This document shows positions 11,900 to 23,685 of a stretch of 64,000 nt of DNA, one piece after another; positions within the stretch are counted from its first letter, which is position 1, and each line of letters opens with the position of its first letter. The notes beneath the pieces are model-generated. The model ran no database searches. It was not told the origin of the DNA and saw only the letters and a list, made by a program, of their open reading frames with translations. This DNA is from Akebia trifoliata (taxonomy: Eukaryota > Streptophyta > Magnoliopsida > Ranunculales > Lardizabalaceae). The DNA lies in contig CM030715.1 of the NCBI GenBank assembly GCA_017979445.1, positions 26,852,669 through 26,916,668 of the forward strand. The letters run 5' to 3'. The translations under genes and the position numbers were made by a program.

Positions 11900-12073
11900 C
11901 ACGTGTAAGCCACGTGAACTACATAAACTCTTCTATCGTGATTAACACGTGGAAGCCTTTTAGGGTACTTTGGGAAAGACAGGTGACGTCATGTATATCA
12001 TTGTTGTACCCTCCCCTCTCTTTAATTAAATATTTAAAAATTAGTATTTATTTTATATAAAATAATGACGTCA
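11900..12073. promoter_or_regulatory. Cluster of G-box/ABRE and TGACGTCA palindromes
   Basis: Three CACGTG boxes (11900, 11911, 11946) and two perfect TGACGTCA palindromes (11984, 12066) fall within 174 bp. Another CACGTG lies at 12482. In plants these are binding cores for bZIP and bHLH factors. No coding gene starts nearby on either strand, so the target is unknown. It could be a relic promoter, an LTR promoter or a distal element. Confidence 0.4.
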
Positions 12074-14653
12074 AAAAGCTATCGTTAAAGTGTATGTAAG
12101 TAATATAGGGGATGGATTTACTAAGTTGATATGATAGGAAACTTAAGAGCACAACAAGTGAAGAAGAAAGAGTGAGAGATTGAGAGAGCTTTTAATATTG
12201 ATCGGCGCACTTAATCATTTAACACGACAGCAACATAATTATTACAAGTTTTTTTTTTCGTAAAATACGGAAAGACAGCTTTTCAGGTGAAAGATCCAAA
12301 TAGATCCTTTCAATGTAGATATGTTGGAAACAATTTTTTTTGCTCTCTAGATCTTCATTTCACCTTGATCAATCCATCCTATTTCATAATTTGGTTCAAA
12401 GAGAGAACATGCTTTAATTTGGATTTTTTTTTTTATGAATTTTATTGTATTGGATAGAATGTGGAATGAATCATGACCTTACACGTGGCAAGATTATAAA
12501 GGGGGTTGGAGTTGGAGTTGAGTTGAGTTGGAGTTGGACGAGCATGACAGATCATAATTATAATTTGGCTGAGTTGAGTTGGTTACTTATTTAGAGAGTA
12601 GAATATATCGTTGAGAGTCTTTAATTGGAATGAGAGATTATTCAGAAAATTTAAGAATAATTGATTATGTCAATCACGTTCTTTTCTGAATAAATAATTT
12701 TTTATCTTGAAAAAATTTTCACTTAATAAATTAAAAGATCTAAAAGAAGATCATCGAGTATCCCTTTAAGTAAGAAAATGGATTACATGTTTATGAAGGG
12801 AGTTAAGAAAAAGGATTTGCCTATAAATAGAAGATGAGTCTATGTAAAAAAAATGGACTTTTAAGTGATGGTTTAACTATATAGGCATTACTTTTTGCAA
12901 TATCGATATAGGCTTGAGCATCGGAAGATATTTTGCAAAATTCATATTGATGCCCTAGCTCGACGGAAGGAGGCAGATTCACCATTAAAATTAAGATTGA
13001 GGTATTCGAGTTACATTAAAGAAATAACCTCTACATTTTTTTATTTTTTTATTTTTTAATTCTTACAATGCCACAAAAGATTAATAACAAAATTAATCAT
13101 ATTTTATATTAATCGTATTTCAAATGAATTACCATTACATTCATCTTTTAGCCTGCATTTAACATCTCAATTGTACATCTGGAGGCAAAGTATGTGATTG
13201 GGTGCATTTTTATTTTTTGACCCAATCAACTAACGGCAAAACAATCCCAATTCATTCAAAAAAGAAAAAAAAACATTATTTGAGTGTTTTAAAAATGTTT
13301 TAATTATGGGTTATTCCTGTTTATGCATTTGACGATTATAATTAAATCGTATTATTTGTTTGCTATTCTATGCAATTTTTTGTTTCTAATAATCTTTAAT
13401 GCAAAAGATTGATATTGGATTTTTTTTTTGTTGCCATTGAAACCTTACTACATCTCATTGAAACTTTTTATAGTATTACAAGATAGTGATGAGTATTCAT
13501 TCAAGGAGTGACATATTTATATCTAGTGCTCAATATACACTTGGGATGGTATGTGAGCTAGGCCGAGATTATGAGTCCCAAAATCAAAGTATATGGAGCT
13601 CTTTAGACAATAGTAGAGTGAACATGCAAAGAAGGCATGCAAGCCTAAACTTTCCCTTATGAGACACCTAGAACTCGTTGGATGAGTGATTGCTTGATCT
13701 AATCTTTCCTAACTTTGATTGGTCAAATATGAAATATTACAGAGACAAATTAGAGGTGAATCATTCGGATTTGGTGAGATTAGATTGTATTCAATTGCAA
13801 AAGGCCCATATGGGGTGCCTTATTAAGGTGTTAACCATGATCTAACTCACATGCTTGCATTTTTTCTAAAGTATTTAAAGTTTTTTTTTTTTGTTGTTGG
13901 GCAATATTAGAGGTCTTTGATAGCCATAAGATTCTCAAGTTTTTATCTTGGAAAATACTTTCTACCTATACTAATTTCTAGTTAATTATTTAGCAAGAAT
14001 AAAAATTATGGAAAAGAAGGGATAAAGGTGTATGACAAAGAATTAGAGATTAAGGTTTTATCTATATCTAATAATTGTGGTTAATTCTCAATTCAAATGA
14101 GTTTGGGTTTGGCTCAGGTAAAATTTGAGTCAAAATAAAATGATTAGAATTCAATATTATTAATGAAAAAAGTGACTTTCAAATAATTTTTTTTTATGTG
14201 TATGAAGATTATTCCATCGAAGTTGAAATTAATGTCTTATCAACTTATAATTATTATAAATGAAGTTAAATTCCAATAATACAATAAAACTTATTTTTAT
14301 TTTATTAATATTCATCTAATTAAGTACATTATGAATATTTTTATAAGATATAATAACGAATCGGGCTTAAAGCACTATTAGACCTTAGTCCAACTCATAC
14401 TTGATGAGCTGAAAATAATTGAGCCCAGTCGTACCTTTGTGGGTTTATAAGCCCTAACACTTGTTTTGTCAGGTGGGCCAGGTTAGTGGAAGAACAGACT
14501 CATAGTGACACCAATTAGCCTTGATGACCTTTAGTCTTGCCTCTTGACAACTCCTAGTGACATCTTGTCGTCTCCGAATGCTCTATAAATTAATTACATT
14601 CATAATCTGGAACCCTCAAGATATGGAAATTTCTATACATGGGTGCAACTAAT
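12074..14653. other. Gene-free AT-rich stretch
   Basis: No coding sequence supported. 12,500-12,600 holds short direct repeats of 'gagttgagttgg'. The remainder is unremarkable AT-rich sequence without recognisable transposon ends. Confidence 0.5.
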
Positions 14654-15143
14654 GAGTGCTTTTTGGCTCACAGTCCAAACAGTCATTTGACATGCAGTGC
14701 AAATGACATCAGCAATAAGAGAGGAAATTTCTCTCCCCTACGCACGATGAAAAATCAATTTTTTATTATTATCAGATGACCTTTTGCCTTTCAAAAACAT
14801 GATCCAATGTCACGGGGTTGTAGAGGAAGAAATTATACAAACTTCAAGAAAAAAATGAAAACAAAAAAACTTTATTTTTCACCGTTGAATTTTATTTTTA
14901 AATTCTATTGATCAAGCTCGAATATATATTGAATATGAGTTTTTTAATAAAATCTAGAAGGTTGTGGTGTTAGATTTACAATGTGAAAATCCATGTGGTC
15001 TCAATGACCCATTTTAAGATTTTAAATCTTAAAATTAAAATTTGTGGGTAGAAGACGTGTGGGTAGGAGAGAAATTTTCTCTCTATGGATGATCTCATTT
15101 GCACATGTCTAATGATTGTTGGGCTGTGAACAAAAAATCATTC
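14654..15143. mobile_element. MITE family M (copy A), possibly MULE-derived
   Basis: A 490-bp non-coding element with terminal inverted repeats of roughly 60 bp, starting GAGTGCTTTTTGGCTCACAG and ending in its near inverse. It is flanked by a 9-bp direct repeat with one mismatch (GCAACTAAT at 14645, GTAACTAAT at 15144). A 9-bp duplication with long TIRs points to Mutator-like transposons (inference). Related copies begin at 18,270 and 20,413. Confidence 0.65.
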
Positions 15144-15219
15144 GTAACTAATTACAGATCAAAAGTTGCCATTTGCCCCTCAACCTAAAAAATGTACTTA
15201 TTTATATATATATATATAA

Positions 15220-15462
15220 AGTTTTGGAATGGACTGATTTTTTGTGAGAATAATCTTTATGGTGAGGAGATTATCCTCACTAAAAATCAACTCATTCCAA
15301 AACTTCTAATCCTAATTTACAAGTTGAAAAATCGTGGACCATCTAATTTTTGTAAATCACTTTTGATGGGGTTAAAAGTTTTGGAATGGGCTGATTTTTA
15401 GTGAGTATGATCTCCTCATCATAGAGATCATCCTTACAAAAAATCAGCTGATTCTAAAACTT
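15220..15462. mobile_element. Foldback MITE family F (short copy) next to a TA tract
   Basis: Two sub-hairpins built from 'ttttggaatggactgatttt' and its inverse, separated by about 70 bp that include 'ggaccatctaatttttgt'. The whole also folds end to end. A (TA)n tract lies immediately to the left. It is clearly related to the longer element at 21,886-22,264. Confidence 0.6.
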
Positions 15463-17625
15463 TTAACCTATATATTGAAAAAATGTTTGGCTCTCTTTAA
15501 GGCCTTCGAACGTCACCCGTTAGTATTGTCCAACACTTTTTTTCAATAATACTCATTTTTGTTTTACTTTTTAGAGAAAAAGACAAGGGCATGTTAGTCT
15601 TGTAGATACACGGGCTTCGAAAACTTTTGAGAGGTTTTGAGCTCATCTACATGGGTTTATGAGTCGTCACCATTCAATTAAAGTGTAAATGAACACTATA
15701 AAAAGTTTTCTTAAATTTTATTTTTTGGCATGTAGTGACTTACATATTCGAAAGATAAAGGGAAATGGTCTACCTGGATTTCGAAGGTAAAGAGATTTGA
15801 TTGAGAGACAAGGAAAGTGTTAATTACCTTATCCTATCCACCCTAAGATGATTACAAATATGTGATCATAATTGAAGATTAGAAACTCTTTACTTGATTT
15901 TGAAAATAAAAGAAATTATAAAGAAAGTTAAGAAACAAAAGGGCTATAATCTAGTTTTAGGAAATGAAGGATTTAAACTAATGAGCAAGCGAAAACAAAA
16001 ATGTTGCTTGTTGGAATTTTTTTTGAGCCTAGGATTTTAGTGAAAATTCATATGGATTTCACTATCTTGAATCTCAGGCTCTTTTGAAAGGTTATGTGCT
16101 CATTTGGGAGTATTTTTTTTATTGGTTTAACCTTTAGGAGGTGTTCATAAGTTAGACACCACCATAGAGAGACTAGGGATCTTATGAATGGGGTGTGTCA
16201 TCTTTGAGACTATTTTTATTAGCTTAGGGAGTTAGATGTAGATCTAGAAAGATCCCCCCACCTTTAACCCATAGCTATTTTAGTGAAAAGATGTGATGTG
16301 TGTGTTTGTTGTGTATGTATGTAATGGACTTATAAAAAGAAGATTACCTCCAAAGAGGGATTACTCTCTAACTTTTAAACTATTAGAAAATAAAATAAAA
16401 ATATCTATTATAGAACTAACTTGCAATGGAAATTAAAGAAAATAAAGGGCATCTACATTAAGAATAAAAAGAAAACAATTATTCTAATGTTCCCGTGGAA
16501 TTTATTGAAGGCTTATAGGAGAATATTACCTCTAGAAGGTTTTACTATCTACTCTCTTACCTCACCAAAGTAAGTAAAATTTATATTGTTATAAGCCAAA
16601 AAAAATGAAATAAACTTGTTTAAATGAAAAGAAGGGGATATGTAGAAGATGGAGGTTTAGAAAGGGAGAATGAAGAGTTCAATCCCTTATTAACTTTTTT
16701 TTTTTCTTCTTCTTCTTGGTTAGAGCTTCTTGGAGGTTTGCAAATGGATTTTTACAGAATTTTGGTAAGCTAGAGAGCTTTGAAGATAGATTTAGATATA
16801 ATTTTAGCTTCTTGAGCTCTCCCCTTTTGCCTTGGATGGGGATCCTATTTATAAGATTTTTGGAGACCTTTCGAGATAAATTTATCTTAAATCATGGGAT
16901 TCTCAATATTTTCAACAAAGTTTTTATGAAAAATGTCATTTTTACTTTCTAACCTTGTCCTTGATAGTCTTTATCCACTTGTTGGGTTTCACCAATCTTG
17001 ATCATTGATAAGTATGATGGTAAATATACAAAAGTTCTAGAAAATTCTTGATTATAGTTAGAATGGTCTTAGGACCTTAACCTTGAGTCAATTGTGAAGG
17101 AAACAACCCAAATGACATGTAATTAGATGGTTGATTTTTTACTTTTTTAGTTATTTCCTTTGAGAGAATCTTTAATAAATTAAGGATAGGTTGGTTTTAG
17201 GCCCAAATTCTAGAGAATTCTTAAGTGAATAAAGTAGTCAAAAACTTTAAAAATTGGTTAAATAACATTGAATGCCATGAACGTTTTTTGAATGGTGAAG
17301 AATGTAGAAAGAGTAAAAATGGGATTGCCTCTAATGTGTCTCAACAAACCAAGGTTAATAGGGTAATTGGTCTTAAGTGGGGGACCAATCAAGACTAAAG
17401 TCCTAGTTAAGAGATTTGGTGAATTACTAAAAAGAAAGATGAAAATTTTATTTGAGAAAATAAAACAAGGGTAAAAAGGTAAAATAACAGGATTTTCTTA
17501 AGGAAAAATAAGATTTAGAAATGGGTTTAAGGTAATTAGCTTTAACAAATTTAAATGCGCATAAGGCTCAAAACTGTCTAATAGAATTGGCCTTAGGTGA
17601 TCAATGGCCAGTGCAAATTTTCCTT
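15463..17625. other. Gene-free stretch of unknown origin
   Basis: No coding sequence supported. The 78-codon ORF at 16,716 has no recognisable relative. Parts with TATA-like 'cctatttataagattt' near 16,848 could belong to an old LTR, but ends, primer site and duplicate copy are not visible. Confidence 0.45.
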
Positions 17626-17815
17626 CTGATTGTTGGTTACCTCCATATTAAGTAATTTCTCCTTTTGACCATTAGTGATCTATGACCACATTAAAAATTA
17701 AGTCTGATTGTTGGTTATCTCCATACCATGCATTTTTCTTTTATGACTATTGGTAACTTATGGCCAGGCTAAAAATTAAGCCTGGTTGTTAGTTACCTTC
17801 ATACCAAGCTAAAAA
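17626..17815. repeat. Imperfect tandem repeat, three units of about 78 bp
   Basis: Units beginning 'ctgattgttggttacctcca', 'ctgattgttggttatctcca' and 'ctggttgttagttaccttca' follow one another at 78-bp spacing. Divergence between units indicates an old array. No ORF. Confidence 0.75.
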
Positions 17816-18269
17816 CAAATGTCATTTAGTCTATTGGCTTTGATATAGGGCTCTTGCAACCACTTGAAAATCGACTTGAGTTAAATTCTTTCTAGTAAGG
17901 TTCTTGGTGCTCTCAGACTCAGTCTAGGAAAAAAAAAGGGTGTCTACAAGTCTTTAACACAATAAATATATTTATTATGCCATTAATAAATACATTTATT
18001 ATGTTGACATTGATTGCCTAAATATTTAGTAAAAAAAAAAAAAACTTAATTCAAAAGACTTAAATGCTCATAGTAATTATTAAGTAAACAAGCATTTATT
18101 GTGTAAGAGATTAACGTACCCTTGTCTTTTTCACTAAAAGACAAAATGAGGAGGGGTACTATTGAAAAAAATGTTGGATAATGTTAATATCCCCATGAAG
18201 TATTGGACATTAGCATTCCTTATATATATGAGTGCTGATAATATGACGTTGTTTTAAGGGTACGCCTTT
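17816..18269. other. Short gene-free stretch
   Basis: AT-rich, with a duplicated 'aataaatatatttattatg' word near 17,960-18,003 and a poly-A run near 18,030. Nothing else recognised. Confidence 0.45.
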
Positions 18270-19553
18270 GACATTTTTGCTTACAACCCAACTAATGTTT
18301 GACATGTGGCGCAAATGACATCATCAATAAAGAGAGCTTCTCTCTTGTTCGCTGCTAACAAATTTATTTTTTTAGATTTCAAATCTTAAAATGGATCGTT
18401 GGACTCACATTGATTATCACATTGACAATCCAACAACACAACCTTTTAGATTTCATGAAAATATTCATATTATATATATATATATATAAATTTTTGAGCT
18501 TGATCCAATTTGTTGAAAATGGATGGCCACTATGCACCCAAATTGAAAAATAAAATTCAATGGTGAAAAATAACTATTTAAATTTTTTTTTTTGAAGTTC
18601 TTATAATTTTGTCCTTTACAACTTTATTGCATCCATGGTTTTTAAACTCGTCGGAGATCGAGACGTATCGCCCGAGTTAACTCGGTATCGGAGCCTAATG
18701 AGACCAACTCACAATGTGTCATGAGACGATCGCGTATCGTGAGATAAGCGAGTCATCTCGGACGACATTTTCGAAAAACTCGGGCGATACGAACGAGATA
18801 AATGAGGCAGCGCAGATTTTGTTTTAACTTGCGAGATAAACGAGTTGTATCGGACGAGATTTTCAAAATCTCATCCGAGTTAACCGAGACAATCGAGTTT
18901 TGCTTAATCCTCAATTATTTCACCCCCAAATCGATTTTCCTCAATTATTTCTTCATCTTCTCCACCAAGTGAACAACCGAATTTTTTTTAATTTTATATT
19001 TTATATTTTTTTGAAGCGCTTCATGCCATGCCTTCAAATATTTACAAAACATTCTTACAAGCAACATCAATGTGCAAACATTTATGGATTGCATGCTTTG
19101 TTTCTAGAATGTAAACATGTAATATATTCCACAGGGTCAGAAATGCCATTTAAAAAAGCATGACAAACAATACTGCAGCTGTGATTGTTCATCTATCAAC
19201 ACAATAAACACTTTTTTTAGAAAAAAACATGGAACTCTATTTATTTTGATAGGTATATTAAGATTTTTTTTAATTATATATATTTTTGGGTTTATTTTTT
19301 AATAGGAATCATTTCTGAATTTTTTCTGAATTTTTCAGATTTTTCAAATGGTTAAAAACCATTGTCTCAATGTCGAACGAGACGACTCGTCTGAGTCAAC
19401 TCAGTATCAGAGCTGAACGAGACGAGACCAAATAACGAGTTTAAAAACCATGATTGCATCGGATCATATTTTTAAATGTCACAAGGTGATCAGATCAGAA
19501 AGTTTTTTTTTTTTGTCACTATGGGCAAGAGAGAGAAACGGGAGTTAGGGGCA
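18270..19553. mobile_element. MITE family M (copy B), split by a hAT-like element
   Basis: The left part (18,270-18,633) starts GACATTTTTGCTTACAACCC and shares 'gacatgtggcgcaaatgaca', the poly-pyrimidine 'ttctctctt' and the 'gatttcaaatcttaaaatgg' segment with copies A and C. The right part resumes at 19,453 after the inserted element and ends near 19,553. The right terminus is degenerate. Confidence 0.6.
18634..19452. mobile_element. Non-autonomous hAT-like transposon with perfect TIR and TSD
   Basis: 819 bp bounded by a perfect 18-bp terminal inverted repeat, CATGGTTTTTAAACTCGT, and by a perfect 8-bp target duplication, ATTGCATC (18626-18633 and 19453-19460). Both features are hallmarks of hAT elements. 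The left third is rich in CG dinucleotides and repeated 'cgagat/gagacgag' words, unlike the surrounding AT-rich DNA. No transposase frame. It interrupts MITE copy B and is therefore younger than that copy. Confidence 0.88.
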
Positions 19554-19749
19554 TGCACCACTAGTCAAGATTATGGGTATTCCAATAATATGTAGATTAG
19601 ATATACATACTTATCCTTACAAATTCTAATAATTGGATTTCATGGAAGAAGGATAGAGTTGAGTGCAATTATATCAAAGGACTACAAAGGTAGATTTTTA
19701 AGTAATTTGCAAATATAGGTGTTCTCTAACTAAATCGATTCTAAAGATA

Positions 19750-20330
19750 ACATGGAAAGTGTGGAGGGTAATTCTTGGAGCTATTGACATGTGACTTCCA
19801 AGAGAGATAATTACCGACCCACCGAGTTATGTAGAAAATGCACCGAGCTTTATGTATAGGACAGATCACTTAGGGCTGACATGATAGAAGTGACAACGCT
19901 ACCACTGACGGGACAGATGTGACAACTCAGTCTGACAGATCGGATGCAATTACCTCAGACTTGTTAGGGCAGTTGTAGCAACTCCTACAGCTGTCAAGTC
20001 AAGCGGCAGGTTAACCACTCTGAGAGAGATCACTAAGAATATCTTGGAAGATCCATCAATCAGGACCCCTATAAATACTAGGTTGTGACTCATGTTAAAA
20101 GTTAGAAAAAATCTTCTCTGAGAACTCTATAATAGCTCGGCACTAATTCTAACTTGATCGTCGGAGTGGCCTTATAACAGGCTGTCCACCGAACTAGGAG
20201 TTTTCAAGGGAGATCTCGAGGTATAGCGAAAAAACGTATCTATAGAAAGTACGAAATCCTAATGAGATGAGCTTTAGAAATACATTCACCATCTAATATG
20301 AACACAAATGCCGAATCTATAAAGATATTA
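19750..20330 (+). repeat. Probable solo or remnant LTR (gypsy-like)
   Basis: Contains a TATA-type 'cctataaatactagg' (about 20,070) followed at about 85 bp by 'acttgatcgtcggagtggcc'. That wording is common in the transcribed part of plant Ty3-gypsy LTRs. The block is less AT-rich than its flanks. No internal retroelement sequence adjoins it and exact ends could not be fixed. Confidence 0.4.
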
Positions 20331-20412
20331 TTGGTTGGTGACAAAACGAAACAAATGGTCATAGTTCAATCAAAATAAAGTATTAGTGGGACCATATGTA
20401 AATATTTTCCTA

Positions 20413-20953
20413 GAATGATTGTTTGCTCATAACGCTGTGAGTAAATTTGCTTACGGACCAACACCGTTTTGGCATGTAGCTCTAATGACATAAATAATAA
20501 AAAGGAAATTTCTCTCTCCTACCCATACATCCACTACCCAGAAATCTTTATTTTTAGATTTCAAATCTTAAAAAATATTGTGGGATCTACATGGATTATC
20601 ATATTGGCAATCCAACATCACAATTTTCTAGATTTCATGAAAAATTATATGGGAAAAAAAATTAAAACAAAATTTTCGAGCTTGATAATGATGTTGAAAA
20701 TGGACGACTGTCAAGCACTCAAATTTAAAATTAAAATACAACGGAAAAAAATAATTTTTTAATTTTTTTAAAATTCATAGAATTTCATCGTCTACAAACT
20801 TTTTATTGGACCATATTTTTGAATGTGATAAGATGATCTTATTAAGAAATTTAGATTTTTAACTATGGTAAGAGAAAGAAAAATTCTCCTATTATTGCGT
20901 ATGTCACCAGCATCACATGTCAAAAACGGTGTTCTGTGAGCGAACAATCACTC
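20413..20953. mobile_element. MITE family M (copy C)
   Basis: 541-bp copy with ends GAATGATTGTTTGCTCA and the inverse of CGAACAATCACTC. The 'accaacaccgttttggcatg' near the left end pairs with 'catgtcaaaaacggtgttct' near the right. Internal sequence matches copies A and B, including the 'gatttcaaatcttaaaa' block. No clear target duplication. The left terminus carries an extra inverted word (GCTCATAACGCTGTGAG). Confidence 0.65.
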
Positions 20954-21354
20954 GATATTATGATATTTCGCGGAACGGGAGAAGCCTGTGTCCACGACGT
21001 AAGCAGAGAGAGAGAGAGAGAGAGTGGAAAGTTCGCCTTTCTCAACTACTGACGAAAGCGCGTGAGAAACATTAGCTACAGCGCGGGCCGGCAAATGAAT
21101 ATCATGATAATTAATAATTAATGAATCGGATTATATAGTGTACACCGAAGGAAGAAAGTGAAATCCCACCCCACGTCTTAAAACATGCCACGTAATTCTA
21201 TTATTCAAGTTTTTAGAAATAAATGAGTAATTTAATAAAATCACCCTGTCAAATTAGCAATATTAAGTTTAACTCTGCAAAATACAATATTATATACTTC
21301 ATTGAACCAAAGTAAATTTATTTTATTTTTAATGAAGTAACAATGAATATTTTA
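20954..21354. other. Gene-free stretch with a locally GC-rich patch and (GA)n
   Basis: 21,007-21,024 is a (GA)n microsatellite. 21,050-21,095 is unusually rich in CG dinucleotides for this region (GCGCGTGAG, GCGCGGGCCGGC). No ORF follows, so a promoter role is not supported. Confidence 0.45.
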
Positions 21355-21695
21355 GAGACGGACTAGTAGCACATCACCTAGAATCGATTGCACTCCAAAC
21401 TAAAAATATTGTTTTTTTTTTTTTACTTTTAAAAAAAAAAAAAAAATCCCATTCTTGCTTTTTTTTTTTTTTCTTACATTCTACAAAAGAATTTTACACT
21501 GATATTAAAAATAAATAATCCATCATTAGGAGGAGTCCTGCATATATTTATTATACTCATATTTTTCAAGATGAAAAAAAATTAATGCAATTTTTTATTT
21601 TTTTAGAGTGCAATCCTAACAATGTAGCTCAAGTGGATTTTTTTTAAGTGATGGAGTGCAATTGACATTGGGTGATGTGCAATTAGTTGGTCTCC
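21355..21695. mobile_element. MITE family D (short copy)
   Basis: Ends 'gagacggactagtagcacat' and the near inverse of 'atgtgcaattagttggtctc', with internal paired words 'attgcactcc' and 'ggagtgcaat'. It is related to the element at 56,914-57,535. The centre is mainly poly-T/poly-A. Non-coding. Confidence 0.65.
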
Positions 21696-21885
21696 TTTTT
21701 TATTTTTTAAATACCTTTCAAAGCTTAAATTATTATATCAAATTTTGAATAAATTCAAATTTTGACCTTTAATTAATAATAACAAAAAAAGGACTTTAAC
21801 TTTCTGTTGTAAATCCTATTGCAATGGATATTAAGAATTTCACAGAGAATTTTACTAAATTATCCCTAGAATATATATATATAGA

Positions 21886-22264
21886 GGGTCGGGTTCCTGC
21901 AACACACATTGCTACACACATATAGACAACGTGTTTGTCTTATATGGGCAAAAATGTTTGGAATGGGCTGATTTTTTGTGAGGATGATCTCTGTGATGAG
22001 GGGATCATCCTGGCAAAAAATCATCACATTCCAAAACTTGTAACCCCATCAAAATGATTTACAAAAATTGGACGGTCTATAATTTTTCAACAAAAATTGG
22101 ACGGTCTAGAAGTTTCATAATGAGCTGATTTTTGGCAAGGATGATCACCTCACCACAGAGATCATCCTCACAAAAAATCAGCCCATTCCAAACATTTTTG
22201 CCCATATAAGACAAAACACGTTGTCTATATGTGTGTTGAAATGGTTGTCGTTTGAACCTGACCC
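21886..22264. mobile_element. Foldback MITE family F with arms over 100 bp
   Basis: The arms starting at 21,914 and ending at 22,236 are nearly perfect reverse complements for more than 100 bp (a few mismatches and a 1-nt indel). The outer words GGGTCGGGTTC and GAACCTGACCC extend the inverted repeat. TA microsatellites lie at both outer ends, consistent with insertion into a TA tract. No ORF. A read-through transcript would form a long double-stranded stem. Confidence 0.8.
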
Positions 22265-23630
22265 ATATATATATAACAAGATATCTTTACTATTATAATG
22301 AGAGAAGGGGGAAGTAGAAGTGGTTTGGCACCAAAATTTGTATTTCAAAAATACCTCCATCTTAACATTTAAATTTAATATAATGAGGGTATTTTCATCA
22401 AAAATCAAGAAAATTGCAATTGAACATCCTTAAAATCACGTTAATTAATTTTTCAAAATTATAAAAATAACCTTTTTGTACTATGTAATTTTCAATGGGA
22501 CTATCCTAACTCTAAATTCCAACCATTGATTACGTCATTCATCATGGCCATAGAATCCACCCACTAATGGACCTATGATAATTTTATGGTCATGATGATT
22601 CTCAGAAATTAAAAATAAAATCCAACGGCCTAAGTAATCAAGTTGAATTAAGAGCTCGCTAAAAAAAAAGATAATTTAGATATCCCTCTACATTTTGGTG
22701 AATATTTGAGACGTTCCTGCATTTCAAATTGGTGACAACATGCCCCCTTGACCCCCCACCTTGTTTTGTAGACTAATGAAAAATTATTTAAATGCCCTTT
22801 TCTTCAACTTTAAACCAAAACATCCGTGATTTTTCTCTCAAATATCCTTCATGTTCAAGGTCTTCAATCTTTATAGTAAATTCATTTTCACCTATTTCAC
22901 CGTACCTTTAATCCAACATTTTGCAATCTTATCTCAACTTTTTGTAGAAAACCTAAAATTTATCCACCCAATATTCCTCATTTTCTATTTCCTTCTTTTT
23001 TTTCTCACCTTCAAATTTGAAAGTTGTAAAAAGGTTAAGATGATGCTACAAATATTTATTGAAATCGAAGATGAGAGATTTTTTTTTTTGGATCATTTTC
23101 TATTAGCCTAATTGAGTAGACAGATATCAATTAGCACCCGAGTCAAATATTTACTAAAACATAAATGAAAAGTATCTTTGGCTCCTACACAGAAGTATCC
23201 CCCCATGATGTCTCCCACAATGTTACTTCAACATTACGTAAATGATATCTCTAAGACCTTGTTTGGATAGACTTAAAAATAATAATTTTTTAACTTTTAA
23301 AAGTAAAGAAAAAAAATGCTAATTTCAATTAATTTTTAAAATTTTATTTTTTTAATTTTTAAAAAGCAAAAGAAAATTACTTTGCACTTTCTAAAAGGTA
23401 CATTCTTTCGAAAATACTTTTTCCAGTTAATTTATCCTATTCTATCCAAAAGGGCCTAAATAAAACCTTTAAAAAAAAAGTGCTGAACTAAGACAAACAG
23501 CCATTTAGTTACTCAACTCGCTGGAGTACAAGATCTTCACTCGAAAACGTATGAACGCGTTTGCCAAACGAATGACTTATCCTCCGTTGTCTCATATTTC
23601 CTACCTTTCTTCCTCGCTTTGTCTTACCCT
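22265..23630. other. Gene-free stretch upstream of the 150-residue gene
   Basis: No coding sequence supported. 22,690-22,860 shares wording with 37,530-37,650 ('gacttaaat..ccctcttcttcaa', 'aatccgtaattttctc'-like phrases), indicating an old dispersed repeat. The last 300 bp is the presumed promoter region of the following gene. Confidence 0.45.
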
Positions 23631-23636
23631 TATAAA
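23631..23636 (+). promoter_or_regulatory. TATA box of the 150-residue protein gene
   Basis: TATAAA 55 bp before the chosen ATG, followed by a (CT)n tract at 23,668-23,684, a common arrangement at plant transcription starts. It lies downstream of the earlier in-frame ATG at 23,551, so that earlier ATG would not be in the transcript. Confidence 0.6.
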
Positions 23637-23685
23637 CCATTCTCTCAAAAACCACAACCACAACAACTCTCTCTCTCTCCCTCTG

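Noticed and set aside
12500..12600. 'gagttgagttgg' repeats as a possible G-rich regulatory tract
   Set aside because: Short, irregular and without a nearby gene; simple-sequence slippage explains it.
17626..17815. Possible CRISPR-like array
   Set aside because: Three diverged 78-bp units without short repeats and unique spacers, in a plant genome; a plain tandem repeat.
23551..23685. In-frame ATG 45 codons upstream in the 150-residue gene
   Set aside because: A TATA box lies between this ATG and the next one, and the extra residues are encoded partly by a (CT)n tract.
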